Positions 9,104 to 21,069 of a stretch of DNA of 64,000 nucleotides are shown piece after piece. The position numbers were made by a program, and so were the translations under genes. The notes below the pieces were generated by a model. The model made no database searches, was not told where the DNA came from, and saw nothing but the letters and a program-made list of their open reading frames with translations. Position 1 is the stretch's first letter, and the number at the start of each line of letters is the position of its first letter. Where the stretch lies: positions 62,001 to 126,000 of the forward strand of contig JAIXPD010000047.1 in assembly GCA_027486405.1 (NCBI GenBank), written 5' to 3'. The stretch comes from Azospirillum sp. GTDB lineage: Bacteria; Pseudomonadota; Alphaproteobacteria; Azospirillales; Azospirillaceae.

Positions 9104-10018
9104 ATGAGCGACACCGTGACCTCCACCATCGTTGCGCCGGATGCGCCCCGTCCTGATTTGACTGGCCAGACGGTCGGCTTCATCGGGCTGGGCCTGATGG
9201 GCAAGCCGATGGCCCGCGCGCTGGCGCGTTGCGGTGCTGCGCTGGTGGTGTCGAGCCGCAGCCCCGGCCCGGTCGCCGAACTGGCGGCGGAGGGCATGAT
9301 CGCCGCCACCGGCCCCGTCGCGGTCGCCGGGCAGGCCGACATCATCGTCCTGATGCTGACCGACACCCCGGCGGTGGAAAGTGTGGCCGCCGCGCTGCTG
9401 CCGGTGCTGCGCCCCGGTCATCTGATCGTGGACATGAGCACCACCGCCGTCGCCGCCACGCGGTCGTTGGCGGCAAGGGTGCGCGCGGTCGGGGCCGATT
9501 GGCTGGACGCCCCGGTGTCGGGCGGCACGGTGGCGGCGGACGGCGCGGTCCTGACCATCATGGCCGGTGGGCGGGAGGCGTCCTTCGCCCGCGCCCTGCC
9601 GCTGTTCCAGGCGATGGGGCGGCGGATCACCCTGGTGGGCGACAGCGGGGCCGGGCAGATCGCCAAAACCGCCAACCAGGTCATCGTCGGCCTGACCATC
9701 GGTGCGGTGGCCGAAGCGCTGGCGCTGGCCAAGGCGGCGGGGGCCGACCCGGCCCGCGTGCGCGACGCCATCCGGGGCGGCTTCGCCGAATCCCGCATCC
9801 TCGATCTGCACGGCGGGCGGATGGTGACGGGGGATTTCACCCCCGGCGGCCGCGTGTCCACCCAGATCAAGGACTTGCGTCAAGCCGAGGAACTGGCCGA
9901 ACAGTCCGACATCGACCTGCCCGCGCTGGGTCTGACGCTGGAACTCTTCGAAATGCTGGCCGACCAGGGCGACGGCGGCCTGGACCACGCGGCGCTGTAC
10001 CGGCTGTTCGGGCGGTGA
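9104..10018 (+). CDS. NAD(P)-dependent 3-hydroxyisobutyrate dehydrogenase family enzyme
   Basis: A beta-hydroxyacid dehydrogenase of 304 residues. The N-terminal Rossmann motif is GFIGLGLMGKPMA; the substrate-binding signature DAPVSGGTVAADGA lies near residue 135; and the catalytic lysine is in GAGQIAKTANQ near residue 185. This set is shared by 3-hydroxyisobutyrate dehydrogenase, tartronate semialdehyde reductase (GarR/GlxR) and succinic semialdehyde reductases, and the sequence alone does not decide between them. ATG 9104 is used; an in-frame GTG at 9092 overlaps the stop codon of the TerB-like gene and would couple their translation. No pathway genes adjoin it. Confidence 0.88.
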   Translation: MSDTVTSTIVAPDAPRPDLTGQTVGFIGLGLMGKPMARALARCGAALVVSSRSPGPVAELAAEGMIAATGPVAVAGQADIIVLMLTDTPAVESVAAALLPVLRPGHLIVDMSTTAVAATRSLAARVRAVGADWLDAPVSGGTVAADGAVLTIMAGGREASFARALPLFQAMGRRITLVGDSGAGQIAKTANQVIVGLTIGAVAEALALAKAAGADPARVRDAIRGGFAESRILDLHGGRMVTGDFTPGGRVSTQIKDLRQAEELAEQSDIDLPALGLTLELFEMLADQGDGGLDHAALYRLFGR

Positions 10019-10049
10019 TTGTGGTGCGCGTCAACAAGCGCGAGGGTTG

Positions 10050-11318
10050 ATGATGGGCGTTGAACCGGCGGGGCTGCTGGATTGGGTTGGTCTGGAGAAT
10101 GTCGGGCCAGCGGATCGCCTGGAGCTGTCTTTTGCCCCGCGCGCAAACCTGTTCACCGGCGACAATGGCCTGGGGAAAAGTTTCCTTTTGGAAGTGGCGT
10201 GGTGGGCGTTGATCGGAACGTGGCCGGGAAAGCCGGCGATGGCGCGTTCCGATCATGCTGCGGGGGTTTTGCAGTGCCGTCGTGGCCAGGAAGCATCTCC
10301 TTACAGACAGGTCATCGGCAAGCGTCCAGCGCGTCGTGAGAAGTCAGCATCCGATGTAGATATTGGAATTTTTATTGCAGCGAACGGTGATGCGACGGTT
10401 CATGTGAACGGTGGCGATTTGGATGTCGTTCCTAATGAAAGTGGCAGTGATTTTGAGGTGTACGGAGGAGAAAAGGATTTCAACATCCCTTTTTCTGAGA
10501 TCTTTGATGGTCTGAAGCAGCCATCGAAACGGAAGCTGTTCCAAGGGTTAATCGCGGAATGGGTTCCATGGCAGTATAAAAAAGATCCAGATTTCGATGT
10601 TTTCCGCAATTTGATCGAACAACTGTCGCCAGAGCGCGAGCCAATCAAATTGGGTGAACCAAAGCGTATCGATGCTCGTGATGGCCGCTTAATCCCGTGT
10701 TTGATTTTGCCCTATGGGGACGTTCCCATCACCCACGCCTCGGCAGGGATGCGGCGCATCGTTGCGTTGGCGTATTTGATGGTTTGGGCGGTGCGCGAAC
10801 ATCGATTTTTGTCGGGCAAACGCAGCAGTAAGCCAATCAATCTTGCCCTGTTCATTGACGAAATCGAAGCCCACCTGCACCCGGCGTGGCAGCGCTTGAT
10901 TCTGCCCGCGCTGATGAAGGCGTTGGAGGCGCTGCCGGTTCCGGTCAAGGCGCAGATCTTCGTCACCACCCATTCGCCGATGGTGATGGCGTCCACCGAA
11001 ACCCTGTGCGCCGACCCGGACGACGGTTTGTTCCTGTTTGACTTGGACGCGGGCAAGGTTCGCCTGACGCGGCAGCTCTGGGAGAAATACGGCGACGCTT
11101 CGGCGTGGCTGCAATCCGATTTGTTCGGTTTGGACGAGGCGCGCAGCAAGCCTGCGGAGGAGTTGATCGCCGACATCGCGGCGGTCATGGATTTCAACCG
11201 GCTGACGGATGACGAGTTTCAGGCGCTGGACGCACGGGTCGCTCAGCTTTTGCCGGAACAGGATCCCATGCGGGCGCGCTGGATTGTCTGGAAGATGAAG
11301 CGGTCGGGGCAATTGTGA
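10050..11318 (+). CDS. AAA ATPase of a Septu-like ATPase-nuclease pair (PtuA-like)
   Basis: An ABC/SMC-type ATPase of the AAA_21 group, about 423 residues. Walker A is GDNGLGKS (near residue 37). An ABC-like signature SAGMRRIVALAYL lies near 233, Walker B is LFIDEIEAHLHP near 272, and the H-loop is FVTTHSP near 312. No TOPRIM or long coiled coil follows, so it is not an OLD nuclease by itself. The gene overlaps the next one, an HNH nuclease, by 4 bp (GTGA), and this pairing is the architecture of Septu-type (PtuA-PtuB) and retron-associated anti-phage modules. GAGGG sits just before two adjacent ATGs (10050, 10053). The middle third (about 10330-10720) has noticeably lower GC, consistent with acquisition by transfer. 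Confidence 0.8.
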   Translation: MMGVEPAGLLDWVGLENVGPADRLELSFAPRANLFTGDNGLGKSFLLEVAWWALIGTWPGKPAMARSDHAAGVLQCRRGQEASPYRQVIGKRPARREKSASDVDIGIFIAANGDATVHVNGGDLDVVPNESGSDFEVYGGEKDFNIPFSEIFDGLKQPSKRKLFQGLIAEWVPWQYKKDPDFDVFRNLIEQLSPEREPIKLGEPKRIDARDGRLIPCLILPYGDVPITHASAGMRRIVALAYLMVWAVREHRFLSGKRSSKPINLALFIDEIEAHLHPAWQRLILPALMKALEALPVPVKAQIFVTTHSPMVMASTETLCADPDDGLFLFDLDAGKVRLTRQLWEKYGDASAWLQSDLFGLDEARSKPAEELIADIAAVMDFNRLTDDEFQALDARVAQLLPEQDPMRARWIVWKMKRSGQL

Positions 11319-11902
11319 TCCCGGTCGCGCAAAAGCCGAAGCCCGCCAATTTCCGTGAGCAGGTCGCTATTCCCGGCGCCAAGGCGATTGCCAAATACAA
11401 GGCGGGCGCCATCGCCGAACTACCCGCTTTATGGCGCAAATGCCTGGATGATTTGCGCGTGGCTTACCGCAACGTGTGCGCCTACTCCGGCCTTCACATC
11501 CCAGAGGTGACGGGGGCCGATTCGGTGGAGCATTTCGCCCCCAAATCCGACGAGGTGGACCGCGCCTATGACTGGAGCAATTACCGTCTAGTCTGTAGTA
11601 CTCTGAACAGTCGCAAGCGGGAGTTCCAGGACGTTCTGGATCCTTTTTTGATTGGCTATGGCTGGTTCGTGCTGAATCTGGTGACGATGACCATCGCTCC
11701 GGCCAAGCACTTGCCTGATCCGCTGCGTGAGCAGGTGCAAGACACCATTGACCGGCTCAAACTGGACGACGCCGAGTGTTGTCGGGGGCGGAAGCTGTAT
11801 TACGACATATATCTGCGGGGCATGGCGTTCGCTGACCTGCAAACGCTCTCCCCCTTCGTCGCTTTCGAGGTCGAACGGCAAGGCCTGAAGCGGGCGGAGT
11901 GA
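11315..11902 (+). CDS. HNH-type nuclease partner of the ATPase (PtuB-like)
   Basis: A 195-residue protein with an HNH-like core. VCAYSGLHI is near residue 50, SVEHFAPKS near 68 and DWSNYRLVCSTLNSRK near 86. The last two supply the His and Asn residues expected of the beta-beta-alpha metal nuclease fold. In the TIGR02646/PtuB-like relatives the flanking segments usually read CxYC and CxxCN, forming a zinc knuckle. Here the second Cys of each pair is replaced, so the structural zinc site seems lost. The start is GTG 11315, overlapping the ATPase stop by 4 bases, which implies coupled translation. Inferred role: DNA or RNA cleavage controlled by the ATPase during phage infection. Confidence 0.72.
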   Translation: MIPVAQKPKPANFREQVAIPGAKAIAKYKAGAIAELPALWRKCLDDLRVAYRNVCAYSGLHIPEVTGADSVEHFAPKSDEVDRAYDWSNYRLVCSTLNSRKREFQDVLDPFLIGYGWFVLNLVTMTIAPAKHLPDPLREQVQDTIDRLKLDDAECCRGRKLYYDIYLRGMAFADLQTLSPFVAFEVERQGLKRAE

Positions 11903-11930
11903 TCCGCCCGTTCCTGAGCCTGTCCGCCGC

Positions 11931-12953
11931 TCACTCCTCCAGATAATCCCGCGCCAGGATTTCGGCGATCTGCACGGCGTTCAGGGCCGCGCCCTTGCGC
12001 AGATTGTCGGCGACCGACCAGAAGGCGACGCCGTTCTCCACCGTGGAATCGTCGCGCACGCGGCTGATGAAGACCGGGTTTTCGCCCGCCACCTCCACCG
12101 GGGTGATGTAGCCCTCGGCGGTCCCGCGCTTGTCGAGGATGGACAGGCCGGCGGCACCGCGCAGAGCCTCCAGCGCCTCGTCGGCCCCGATTTCCTGTTC
12201 GGTTTCGACATGGACCGACGCGGCGTCGCCGATGAAGACCGGCACGCGCACGCAGGTGGCCGCCACCTTGATCTTGGGATCGACCAGCTTCTTGATTTCG
12301 GCGTTCAGCGCCCATTCGGCGTTGGTCGCCCCATCGTCCAGGAAACCGTCGATCTGCGGGATGACGTTGAAGGCGATCTGCTTGGGCAGCACGCTTTTGC
12401 TGACCGGATCGTTGACGAAGATGGCGCGGGTCTGGGTGAACAGCTCGTCCATCGCCTCCTTGCCCTCGCCCGAGACGGCCTGATAGGTGGAGACCACGGC
12501 GCGGCGCACGGTGAAACGGTCGTGCAGCGGCTTCAGCGCCAGCGCCAGTTGGACGGCCGCCGGGCTGGGGGTGGCGATGGTGTAGCGCTGCTTGTAGTCG
12601 GCGATGGCCTGTGGGTTGACCTCCGGGACCACCAACGGCACCTCCGGATCCAGGCGGAAGCTGGGGCCGGTGTCGATCACCACGCACCCCGCCGTCGCGG
12701 CGCGGGTGGCGTGGGCGGCGACCAGACGGGGGTCCACCGCGAAAAAGGCGATGTCGATGGTGGAGAAATCGAAACGGCCGAGATCCTCGACCCGCAGCAC
12801 CCGGTCGTCGCCATAGGACACCTCATGGCCAACGGCCCGGTCGGTGCCCAGCGCGACGACGCGGTCGGCGGGGAAGGTCCGCTCCGCCAGCGTGTTCAGG
12901 ATTTCCCGACCGACATTGCCGGTGGCGCCGACGACCGCAACGGTGTAGCCCAT
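11931..12953 (-). CDS. Aspartate-semialdehyde dehydrogenase homologue lacking catalytic Cys and His
   Basis: Overall a clear member of the Asd family (340 residues). It has the NADP-binding GATGNVGREIL at residues 9-19, PLVVPEVNPQAI, STYQAVSGEGKEAMDELF and ATCVRVPVFIGD. Asd makes aspartate semialdehyde for lysine, threonine, methionine and diaminopimelate synthesis. However, the active-site segment that normally reads ANPNCST reads ATPSPAA, so the nucleophilic Cys is Pro. The normal VFVGH base is VFIGD, and the usual DNSSAFR reads DTGPSFR. It may therefore be a pseudoenzyme or have another substrate; the true asd would lie elsewhere. AAGGAGAGG before ATG 12951-12953 fixes the start. A 4-residue acidic tail ends the protein. 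Confidence 0.85.
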   Translation of the reverse strand: MGYTVAVVGATGNVGREILNTLAERTFPADRVVALGTDRAVGHEVSYGDDRVLRVEDLGRFDFSTIDIAFFAVDPRLVAAHATRAATAGCVVIDTGPSFRLDPEVPLVVPEVNPQAIADYKQRYTIATPSPAAVQLALALKPLHDRFTVRRAVVSTYQAVSGEGKEAMDELFTQTRAIFVNDPVSKSVLPKQIAFNVIPQIDGFLDDGATNAEWALNAEIKKLVDPKIKVAATCVRVPVFIGDAASVHVETEQEIGADEALEALRGAAGLSILDKRGTAEGYITPVEVAGENPVFISRVRDDSTVENGVAFWSVADNLRKGAALNAVQIAEILARDYLEE

Positions 12954-12980
12954 GACGGACCTCTCCTTGGTGCTCAACAG

Positions 12981-13024
12981 AAAACAAAAAAGGGCAAAGC
13001 GCGTCTGACCTAGGCGCTTTGCCC
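12981..13024 (-). terminator. Rho-independent terminator of the SH3 lipoprotein gene
   Basis: Read leftward, GGGCAAAGCGC and GCGCTTTGCCC form an 11-bp perfect stem (12992-13002 with 13014-13024) followed by a run of T broken once by G. It ends transcription of the SH3-domain gene and isolates it from the asd-like gene, whose start lies 28 bp further on. Confidence 0.85.
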
Positions 13025-13076
13025 GTCAAAAGCAACCCGTGCGGCCCGGAAATCGGCTTGGGCGCGGTGCGGGAGA

Positions 13077-13526
13077 TCAGTTCGGGATCGGGGCCGCGCC
13101 GATCTTGCTGCGCGGGGCGGCCTTGATCGTCGGCCCGGCGTTGTCGGTCGGCTTGGCCAGCGTCGTGGTGGTTCCGCGCGTGGTGGCCGGGGCGCTGCCC
13201 TTAAGCCGCAGCAGATGCAGGCGGACATAGCCGGTGCCGCCGCCCGCCTTCACCGCCACCCAATCGCTGTTGCGCACGCGGCCCATCGTCGTCACCGCCT
13301 GACCGGCCCCGAGGCTGGCGATCACGGCGGCGCTGGCGTTGGGCTGGGCGCGCAGTTGGGTTGGCTTGTCGGCCTCCCACTGACCGAACATGGGGTCCAG
13401 CCCCGGCCCGGTGTCGGGCGCGCTGCGGACATCGGCCGGGTTGGGGATGCGGTCGCGCGGCAGGCAACCGGGGACCATCAGGACGGTCAGGGCCAAGGCC
13501 AGGGACACACACGCACGCCGCATCAT
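13077..13526 (-). CDS. SH3-domain lipoprotein
   Basis: A 149-residue exported protein. The N-terminus is a lipoprotein signal peptide ending in the lipobox VPGC, so it should be anchored in a membrane facing the periplasm. Residues 50-110 form a bacterial SH3 domain with the usual LRAQPNASAAVIASLGAG and WVAVKAGGGTGYV segments, a fold that commonly binds peptidoglycan peptides or partner proteins. The C-terminal 30 residues are basic and Ala/Thr-rich. The start is uncertain: ATG 13526, ATG 13523 and GTG 13535 are all in frame, and none has a good ribosome-binding site. A strong terminator follows. Confidence 0.82.
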   Translation of the reverse strand: MMRRACVSLALALTVLMVPGCLPRDRIPNPADVRSAPDTGPGLDPMFGQWEADKPTQLRAQPNASAAVIASLGAGQAVTTMGRVRNSDWVAVKAGGGTGYVRLHLLRLKGSAPATTRGTTTTLAKPTDNAGPTIKAAPRSKIGAAPIPN

Positions 13527-13607
13527 CGCACACACCCGGTGAGAACGCTTTGAACGCTGGCGACCTTACAGGAGAAACCATCCTGTTCGCCACCGCAGCG
13601 CGCGGGG

Positions 13608-13856
13608 TCAGAACAGCGTTGCGCAGCCGCCGGGCTTGACCGTCCGCACCATCGTGGGTGGGTTGGCGGCGAGCGCGTGCGCCGGGCGGATCGGGCGGCG
13701 GACCAACTCCCCGCCGCAATTGGGGCAGCGCTGGCCCGGCAAGCGGTCGCGGCAGTCGGTGCAGAACGTGCATTCGAAGGAGCAGATCACGGCGTCCGGC
13801 GAGTCCGGCGGCAAATCACGGTCGCAGCATTCGCAGGAGGGACGGAGGTCCAGCAT
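13608..13856 (-). CDS. DUF1272-type cysteine-rich small protein
   Basis: An 82-residue protein whose first 50 residues contain ten cysteines in the order CECCDRDL, CSFECTFCTDC and CPNCGGEL. This is the signature of the DUF1272 family, thought to bind zinc. The C-terminal 35 residues are a non-conserved tail. The start at 13856 gives the canonical family N-terminus (MLDLRPSCECC), and a GGAGG-like site is not evident. Function is unknown; many members are short RING/ribbon-like proteins. It is transcribed on the same strand as the SH3 lipoprotein, 82 bp away. Confidence 0.82.
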   Translation of the reverse strand: MLDLRPSCECCDRDLPPDSPDAVICSFECTFCTDCRDRLPGQRCPNCGGELVRRPIRPAHALAANPPTMVRTVKPGGCATLF

Positions 13857-14016
13857 GGCGGGGCGTTTCCGATGGTGTGGGGGGAGTGGGCAGGGTAGCG
13901 CCATGGTTCCGCGTCCGACACTGGCATGATTGACACTGTTCGTAAATAAGATGCCAATTGGTTGGGGGCTGAGACTGCGGCGGCTGGGCGCAGCGGTGCG
14001 GATTTGCCTTGCAAAA

Positions 14017-14041
14017 TATATCTATTAAAATAGTAGATATA
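14017..14041. promoter_or_regulatory. AT-rich inverted repeat upstream of flavoprotein gene
   Basis: TATATCTA and TAGATATA form perfect 8-bp arms with a 9-bp spacer, inside an AT-rich patch in otherwise GC-rich DNA, 46 bp before the flavoprotein start. Position and symmetry suit an operator overlapping the promoter; the regulator is not identifiable. Confidence 0.5.
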
Positions 14042-14087
14042 AGAGATTTTGCCGCGATCCCCAACCGGAACAGGGTGGCCCCATCCC

Positions 14088-15539
14088 ATGTCGCATCCCA
14101 TGCCGCATCCAGCGCCCAGACTGGCCAAAGCCGGTTCCACGCCGCGCATCGCCATTGTCGGCGGTGGCTTCAGCGGATCGCTGCTGGCCGCGCATCTGTT
14201 GCGCCTGGCCGACTCGCCGATCACGATCCAATTGATCGAGGCCCAGGCGCAACCCGGCCCGGGGCTGGCCTATGGCACGCAAAGCGGCGCGCATCTGCTG
14301 AACGTGCGCGCCCAGAACATGAGCGCCTTTCCCGACGATCCGGCGCATTTCCTGCGCTGGCTGGCCCGGCGCGAGGGCTGCGACGGGGCCGACGCGCAGG
14401 TGGACGGTCACAGCTTCGTGGCCCGCGCCACCTATGGGGCCTACATCCGTCACGTTTTGGCCCAGGCGGGGGCGGAGGCACCGCCGCACGCGCGGTTGGA
14501 GACGGTGCAGGGCAACGCGGTGGCGCTCACGCTGTCGGCGGCGGGGACACCGCATGTCTGTCTGGCCGATGGCCGGGTGGTGGAGGCCGACGCCGTGGCC
14601 CTGTGCATCGGCAACTTTCCGCCCCTGCCGCCCCGGCTGCGTGGGGAAGCCGCAGCGCGCGCGCTCAACAGCGACCGCTTTCTGCCCAACCCATGGGACA
14701 ACAGCGCCATCGCCCCCCTGGATCCGGCGGAACGGGTGGTGATTCTCGGCACTGGCCTGACCATGGTGGATCTGGTGCTGTCGCTGCTGGACCAGGGGCA
14801 TCGCGGGCCGATCACCGCCCTGTCGCGGCGCGGGCTGCTGCCGCATCGGCACGCGGAAACGCGCCCGGTCGCCCCCTTCCTGCACGCCGATCATTGGCCG
14901 CGCACCGTGTTGGACGTGCTGATCGCCCTGCGCGCGGCGGCAAAACGGGCGGAGGCGGCGGGGGAGGATTGGCGGTCGGCCTTCGACGCGCTGCGTCCCC
15001 ACCATCATGCCCTGTGGGCGGGGTTGCCGTTGGAGGAGCGCCGCCGTTTTCTGCGCCACGCCCGCCCGTTCTGGGACATTCACCGCCACCGCATGGCCCC
15101 GACGGTGGCCGACCGCATCGCGGCGGCGCGGGCGAGTGGGCAACTGACGCTGCGCGCCGGGCGCGTGACCGGTCTGGCTGAAGACGCGGACGGGTTGACC
15201 ATCACCGTGGCGGGCCGGTCGGGGGACGGGCGTTTGCAGGCCGACCGGCTCATCAACGCGACCGGGGCGAACAGCGATTACAGCCGGGTCCGGCATCCGC
15301 TGGTCTGGTCGCTGCTGGATCAGGGGTTGGCGCGGCCCGACCCGCTGCGCCTGGGGTTGGACGTCACGCCGGGCGGTGCCCTGATCGGTGCGGATGGCGC
15401 GCCGTCGTCGCGCATCCTGGCCTTGGGACCGGTCAGCAAGGCCCCGTTCTGGGAGATGGTGGCGGTCCCGGAACTGCGCCTGCAATGCGCCGACAGCGCG
15501 CGGCGTCTGCTGGCAGGGTTGGGCCGCTGGGACGGGTAG
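14088..15539 (+). CDS. FAD/NAD(P)-binding flavoprotein (NAD_binding_9 type)
   Basis: A 483-residue putative oxidoreductase. The first dinucleotide fold starts at residues 19-36 (IAIVGGGFSGSLLAAHLL), followed by GLAYGTQSGAHLLNVRAQNM and DDPAHFLRWL, hallmarks of the FAD-NAD(P)-binding family PF13454. A second Rossmann motif, VVILGTGLTMVDLVLSLL, is near residue 217. Family members include proteins linked to amino-acid or siderophore oxidation, but most are uncharacterised. ATG 14088 is used; TTG 14049 and ATG 14100 are alternatives, and none has a strong ribosome-binding site. The AT-rich palindrome just upstream suggests specific regulation, and a terminator follows directly. Confidence 0.8.
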   Translation: MSHPMPHPAPRLAKAGSTPRIAIVGGGFSGSLLAAHLLRLADSPITIQLIEAQAQPGPGLAYGTQSGAHLLNVRAQNMSAFPDDPAHFLRWLARREGCDGADAQVDGHSFVARATYGAYIRHVLAQAGAEAPPHARLETVQGNAVALTLSAAGTPHVCLADGRVVEADAVALCIGNFPPLPPRLRGEAAARALNSDRFLPNPWDNSAIAPLDPAERVVILGTGLTMVDLVLSLLDQGHRGPITALSRRGLLPHRHAETRPVAPFLHADHWPRTVLDVLIALRAAAKRAEAAGEDWRSAFDALRPHHHALWAGLPLEERRRFLRHARPFWDIHRHRMAPTVADRIAAARASGQLTLRAGRVTGLAEDADGLTITVAGRSGDGRLQADRLINATGANSDYSRVRHPLVWSLLDQGLARPDPLRLGLDVTPGGALIGADGAPSSRILALGPVSKAPFWEMVAVPELRLQCADSARRLLAGLGRWDG

Positions 15540-15553
15540 GGCAGAAACGGCAA

Positions 15554-15590
15554 CGGGGCGGCCCCCCGCTGTGGGAAGCCGCCCCGTTTT
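15554..15590 (+). terminator. Rho-independent terminator after flavoprotein gene
   Basis: The stem GGGGCGGC/GCCGCCCC with a loop of about 15 bases is followed by GTTTT, 15 bp after the stop codon. Confidence 0.75.
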
Positions 15591-15620
15591 GCTCTCAGTC
15601 GTCAGACGACGCCGAACCCG

Positions 15621-16991
<1,371 letters not shown>

Positions 16992-17199
16992 AGCAATCAA
17001 CCTTCTCAAAGCATGACGGCACGTCCACGCGCACCGGAATGGTGTGCGTGAAAGTTGCCGGCGGTTTCGCCGGGAGGAGGTCGAGAGGGAGAGGCGTCTA
17101 TCCGAAGCACGATCCGCCCATTCCCATCGTTTGGAATGGACGCCCTGCGAAATCAAAGCGCGTCTCGCTCAAGAGACGCGCGAGCCTCCAGCGATCAAG
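16992..17199 (-). promoter_or_regulatory. Structured 5' leader of the DEAD-box helicase mRNA
   Basis: The leader is about 200 nt from the predicted promoter to the TTG start. It contains a perfect 9-bp hairpin (GCGCGTCTC/GAGACGCGC, 17158-17181) followed on the transcript by a U-containing stretch, and a second hairpin (CCATTCC/GGAATGG, 17119-17140). Long structured leaders are common on cold-inducible DEAD-box helicase genes, so this may be a temperature- or growth-responsive control region. That role is inferred from position and structure only. Confidence 0.5.
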
Positions 17200-17205
17200 A
17201 GAGCC

Positions 17206-17234
17206 TTAATAGTCTATTGCGCCGCACAATCCAA
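17206..17234 (-). promoter_or_regulatory. Probable sigma-70-type promoter for the DEAD-box helicase
   Basis: Read leftward, a TTGGAT -35 box and a TATTAA -10 box are separated by exactly 17 bases, placing the transcription start near 17199. Confidence 0.5.
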
Positions 17235-17263
17235 GATCTTTCGTCGGCCAAGCCCTGCGTTCC

Positions 17264-17848
17264 TCACCGGACGACCATGCGTTCTATGTAGACGTCGCGG
17301 ATCAGCCCGGCCCCGGCCTCGTGCTGGACCGCCTCCTTGACGGCGTCCTTCAGCAATTGGCCCGATCCGGGGGCGGTCAACCGTTCCGGTTCGATCGCGC
17401 CGATCCGTTCGAACAGGCGGTCGGCGATGCGGTCCTGATGACGCAGGACGGCGTCGGCCTTCACCTTGGGGGCCAGCACCAGCGACACCTGCATGTCGAT
17501 GGTGCGGGCACCGCCCAGGGCGATGTCCAGGGCGGGCAGGTGGGCCAGCCGGGCTTTCGGCCCCATCACGGCGCTGACGCGCTGCTGTTCCAGGATTTTC
17601 GTAACGGCGATGGAGCCGCCATAGGCCAGCCCGAGCAGCGTCAACAGCACCACCAGCACCGTCAGCATCAAACGGCGGGTGTGCGGTTCCGGCCGTGGGT
17701 GGTGGACGGAGGTCGGTTGTGGTTTGGCCGGACGCAGCGCCGCGAGGCTGGGGGCGGCGATGTTGCGAGCGGCGGCGGGGCGAACAGCAGCCGTGCGGGC
17801 GGTGTCGGGCCGGTGGGAAAGCGGGTGGGGTTGTGCGTGCGCGGCCAT
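17264..17848 (-). CDS. FliL-like single-pass membrane protein
   Basis: A 194-residue protein. The first 60 residues are Ala/Pro/Arg-rich and cytoplasmic, a single membrane helix follows (LMLTVLVVLLTLLGLAYGGSIAV, about residues 60-82), and then a periplasmic domain of about 110 residues ends in IRDVYIERMVVR. The membrane helix plus the C-terminal pattern (a basic/acidic mix ending with a beta-strand containing an invariant-like VR) resembles flagellar FliL, which stabilises the stator. It is not next to flagellar genes, so it may be a stand-alone stator-associated or FliL-like protein. ATG 17848 is preferred, with AGGGG upstream. Confidence 0.6.
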   Translation of the reverse strand: MAAHAQPHPLSHRPDTARTAAVRPAAARNIAAPSLAALRPAKPQPTSVHHPRPEPHTRRLMLTVLVVLLTLLGLAYGGSIAVTKILEQQRVSAVMGPKARLAHLPALDIALGGARTIDMQVSLVLAPKVKADAVLRHQDRIADRLFERIGAIEPERLTAPGSGQLLKDAVKEAVQHEAGAGLIRDVYIERMVVR

Positions 17849-18003
17849 GATCGGACCCCTGCGAACCGTCGGTGCGGGAGCGTGCCGGATCGGGGCTGGC
17901 ACCGCCTTGGGAACCAATGATCAGTGTACATCCGATCGGGTTCCCAAAGGATGAACAACCGACGAGCGGCGCGTGGTGCGACCGCGCGTCGCAGAGCCAC
18001 ACG

Positions 18004-18034
18004 AAAAAAGGGGCGGACCAACGGCCCGCCCCCC
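18004..18034 (-). terminator. Rho-independent terminator of secA
   Basis: Read leftward, CCGCCCC closes a 7-bp stem with its complement GGGGCGG (18010-18016 with 18028-18034) and is followed by six T residues. It lies 26 bp beyond the secA stop codon. Confidence 0.85.
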
Positions 18035-18059
18035 TTTGATCCGTGCGATGCGCGTCGGC

Positions 18060-20768
<2,709 letters not shown>

Positions 20769-21069
20769 GAAAACCTCGGAAGTAAAACGGAATGTGGGCC
20801 AGCCTATCGACCGGTTTCACATAGGACTATGGCGGGGCGCTGTCAACGAGACCGGTCCGCCCGCGCTGCGCAAAATGCGCGCGGAAAGCCGTCCTGGGGC
20901 TGGTATTGCCGGGTGCTGCGGCCCAGTTGTGTGACGGATTGATGGGGGCCTTGCCCGACGCGCGCAACCCATGCTTAATCCACACGAAATCGGGCGCGGG
21001 GGCGGCGGATGGCCCTGGCGTCACGCTCCAACGCTTTGCCACACATCCGCCGGAAGGAAATCAGTCGCC

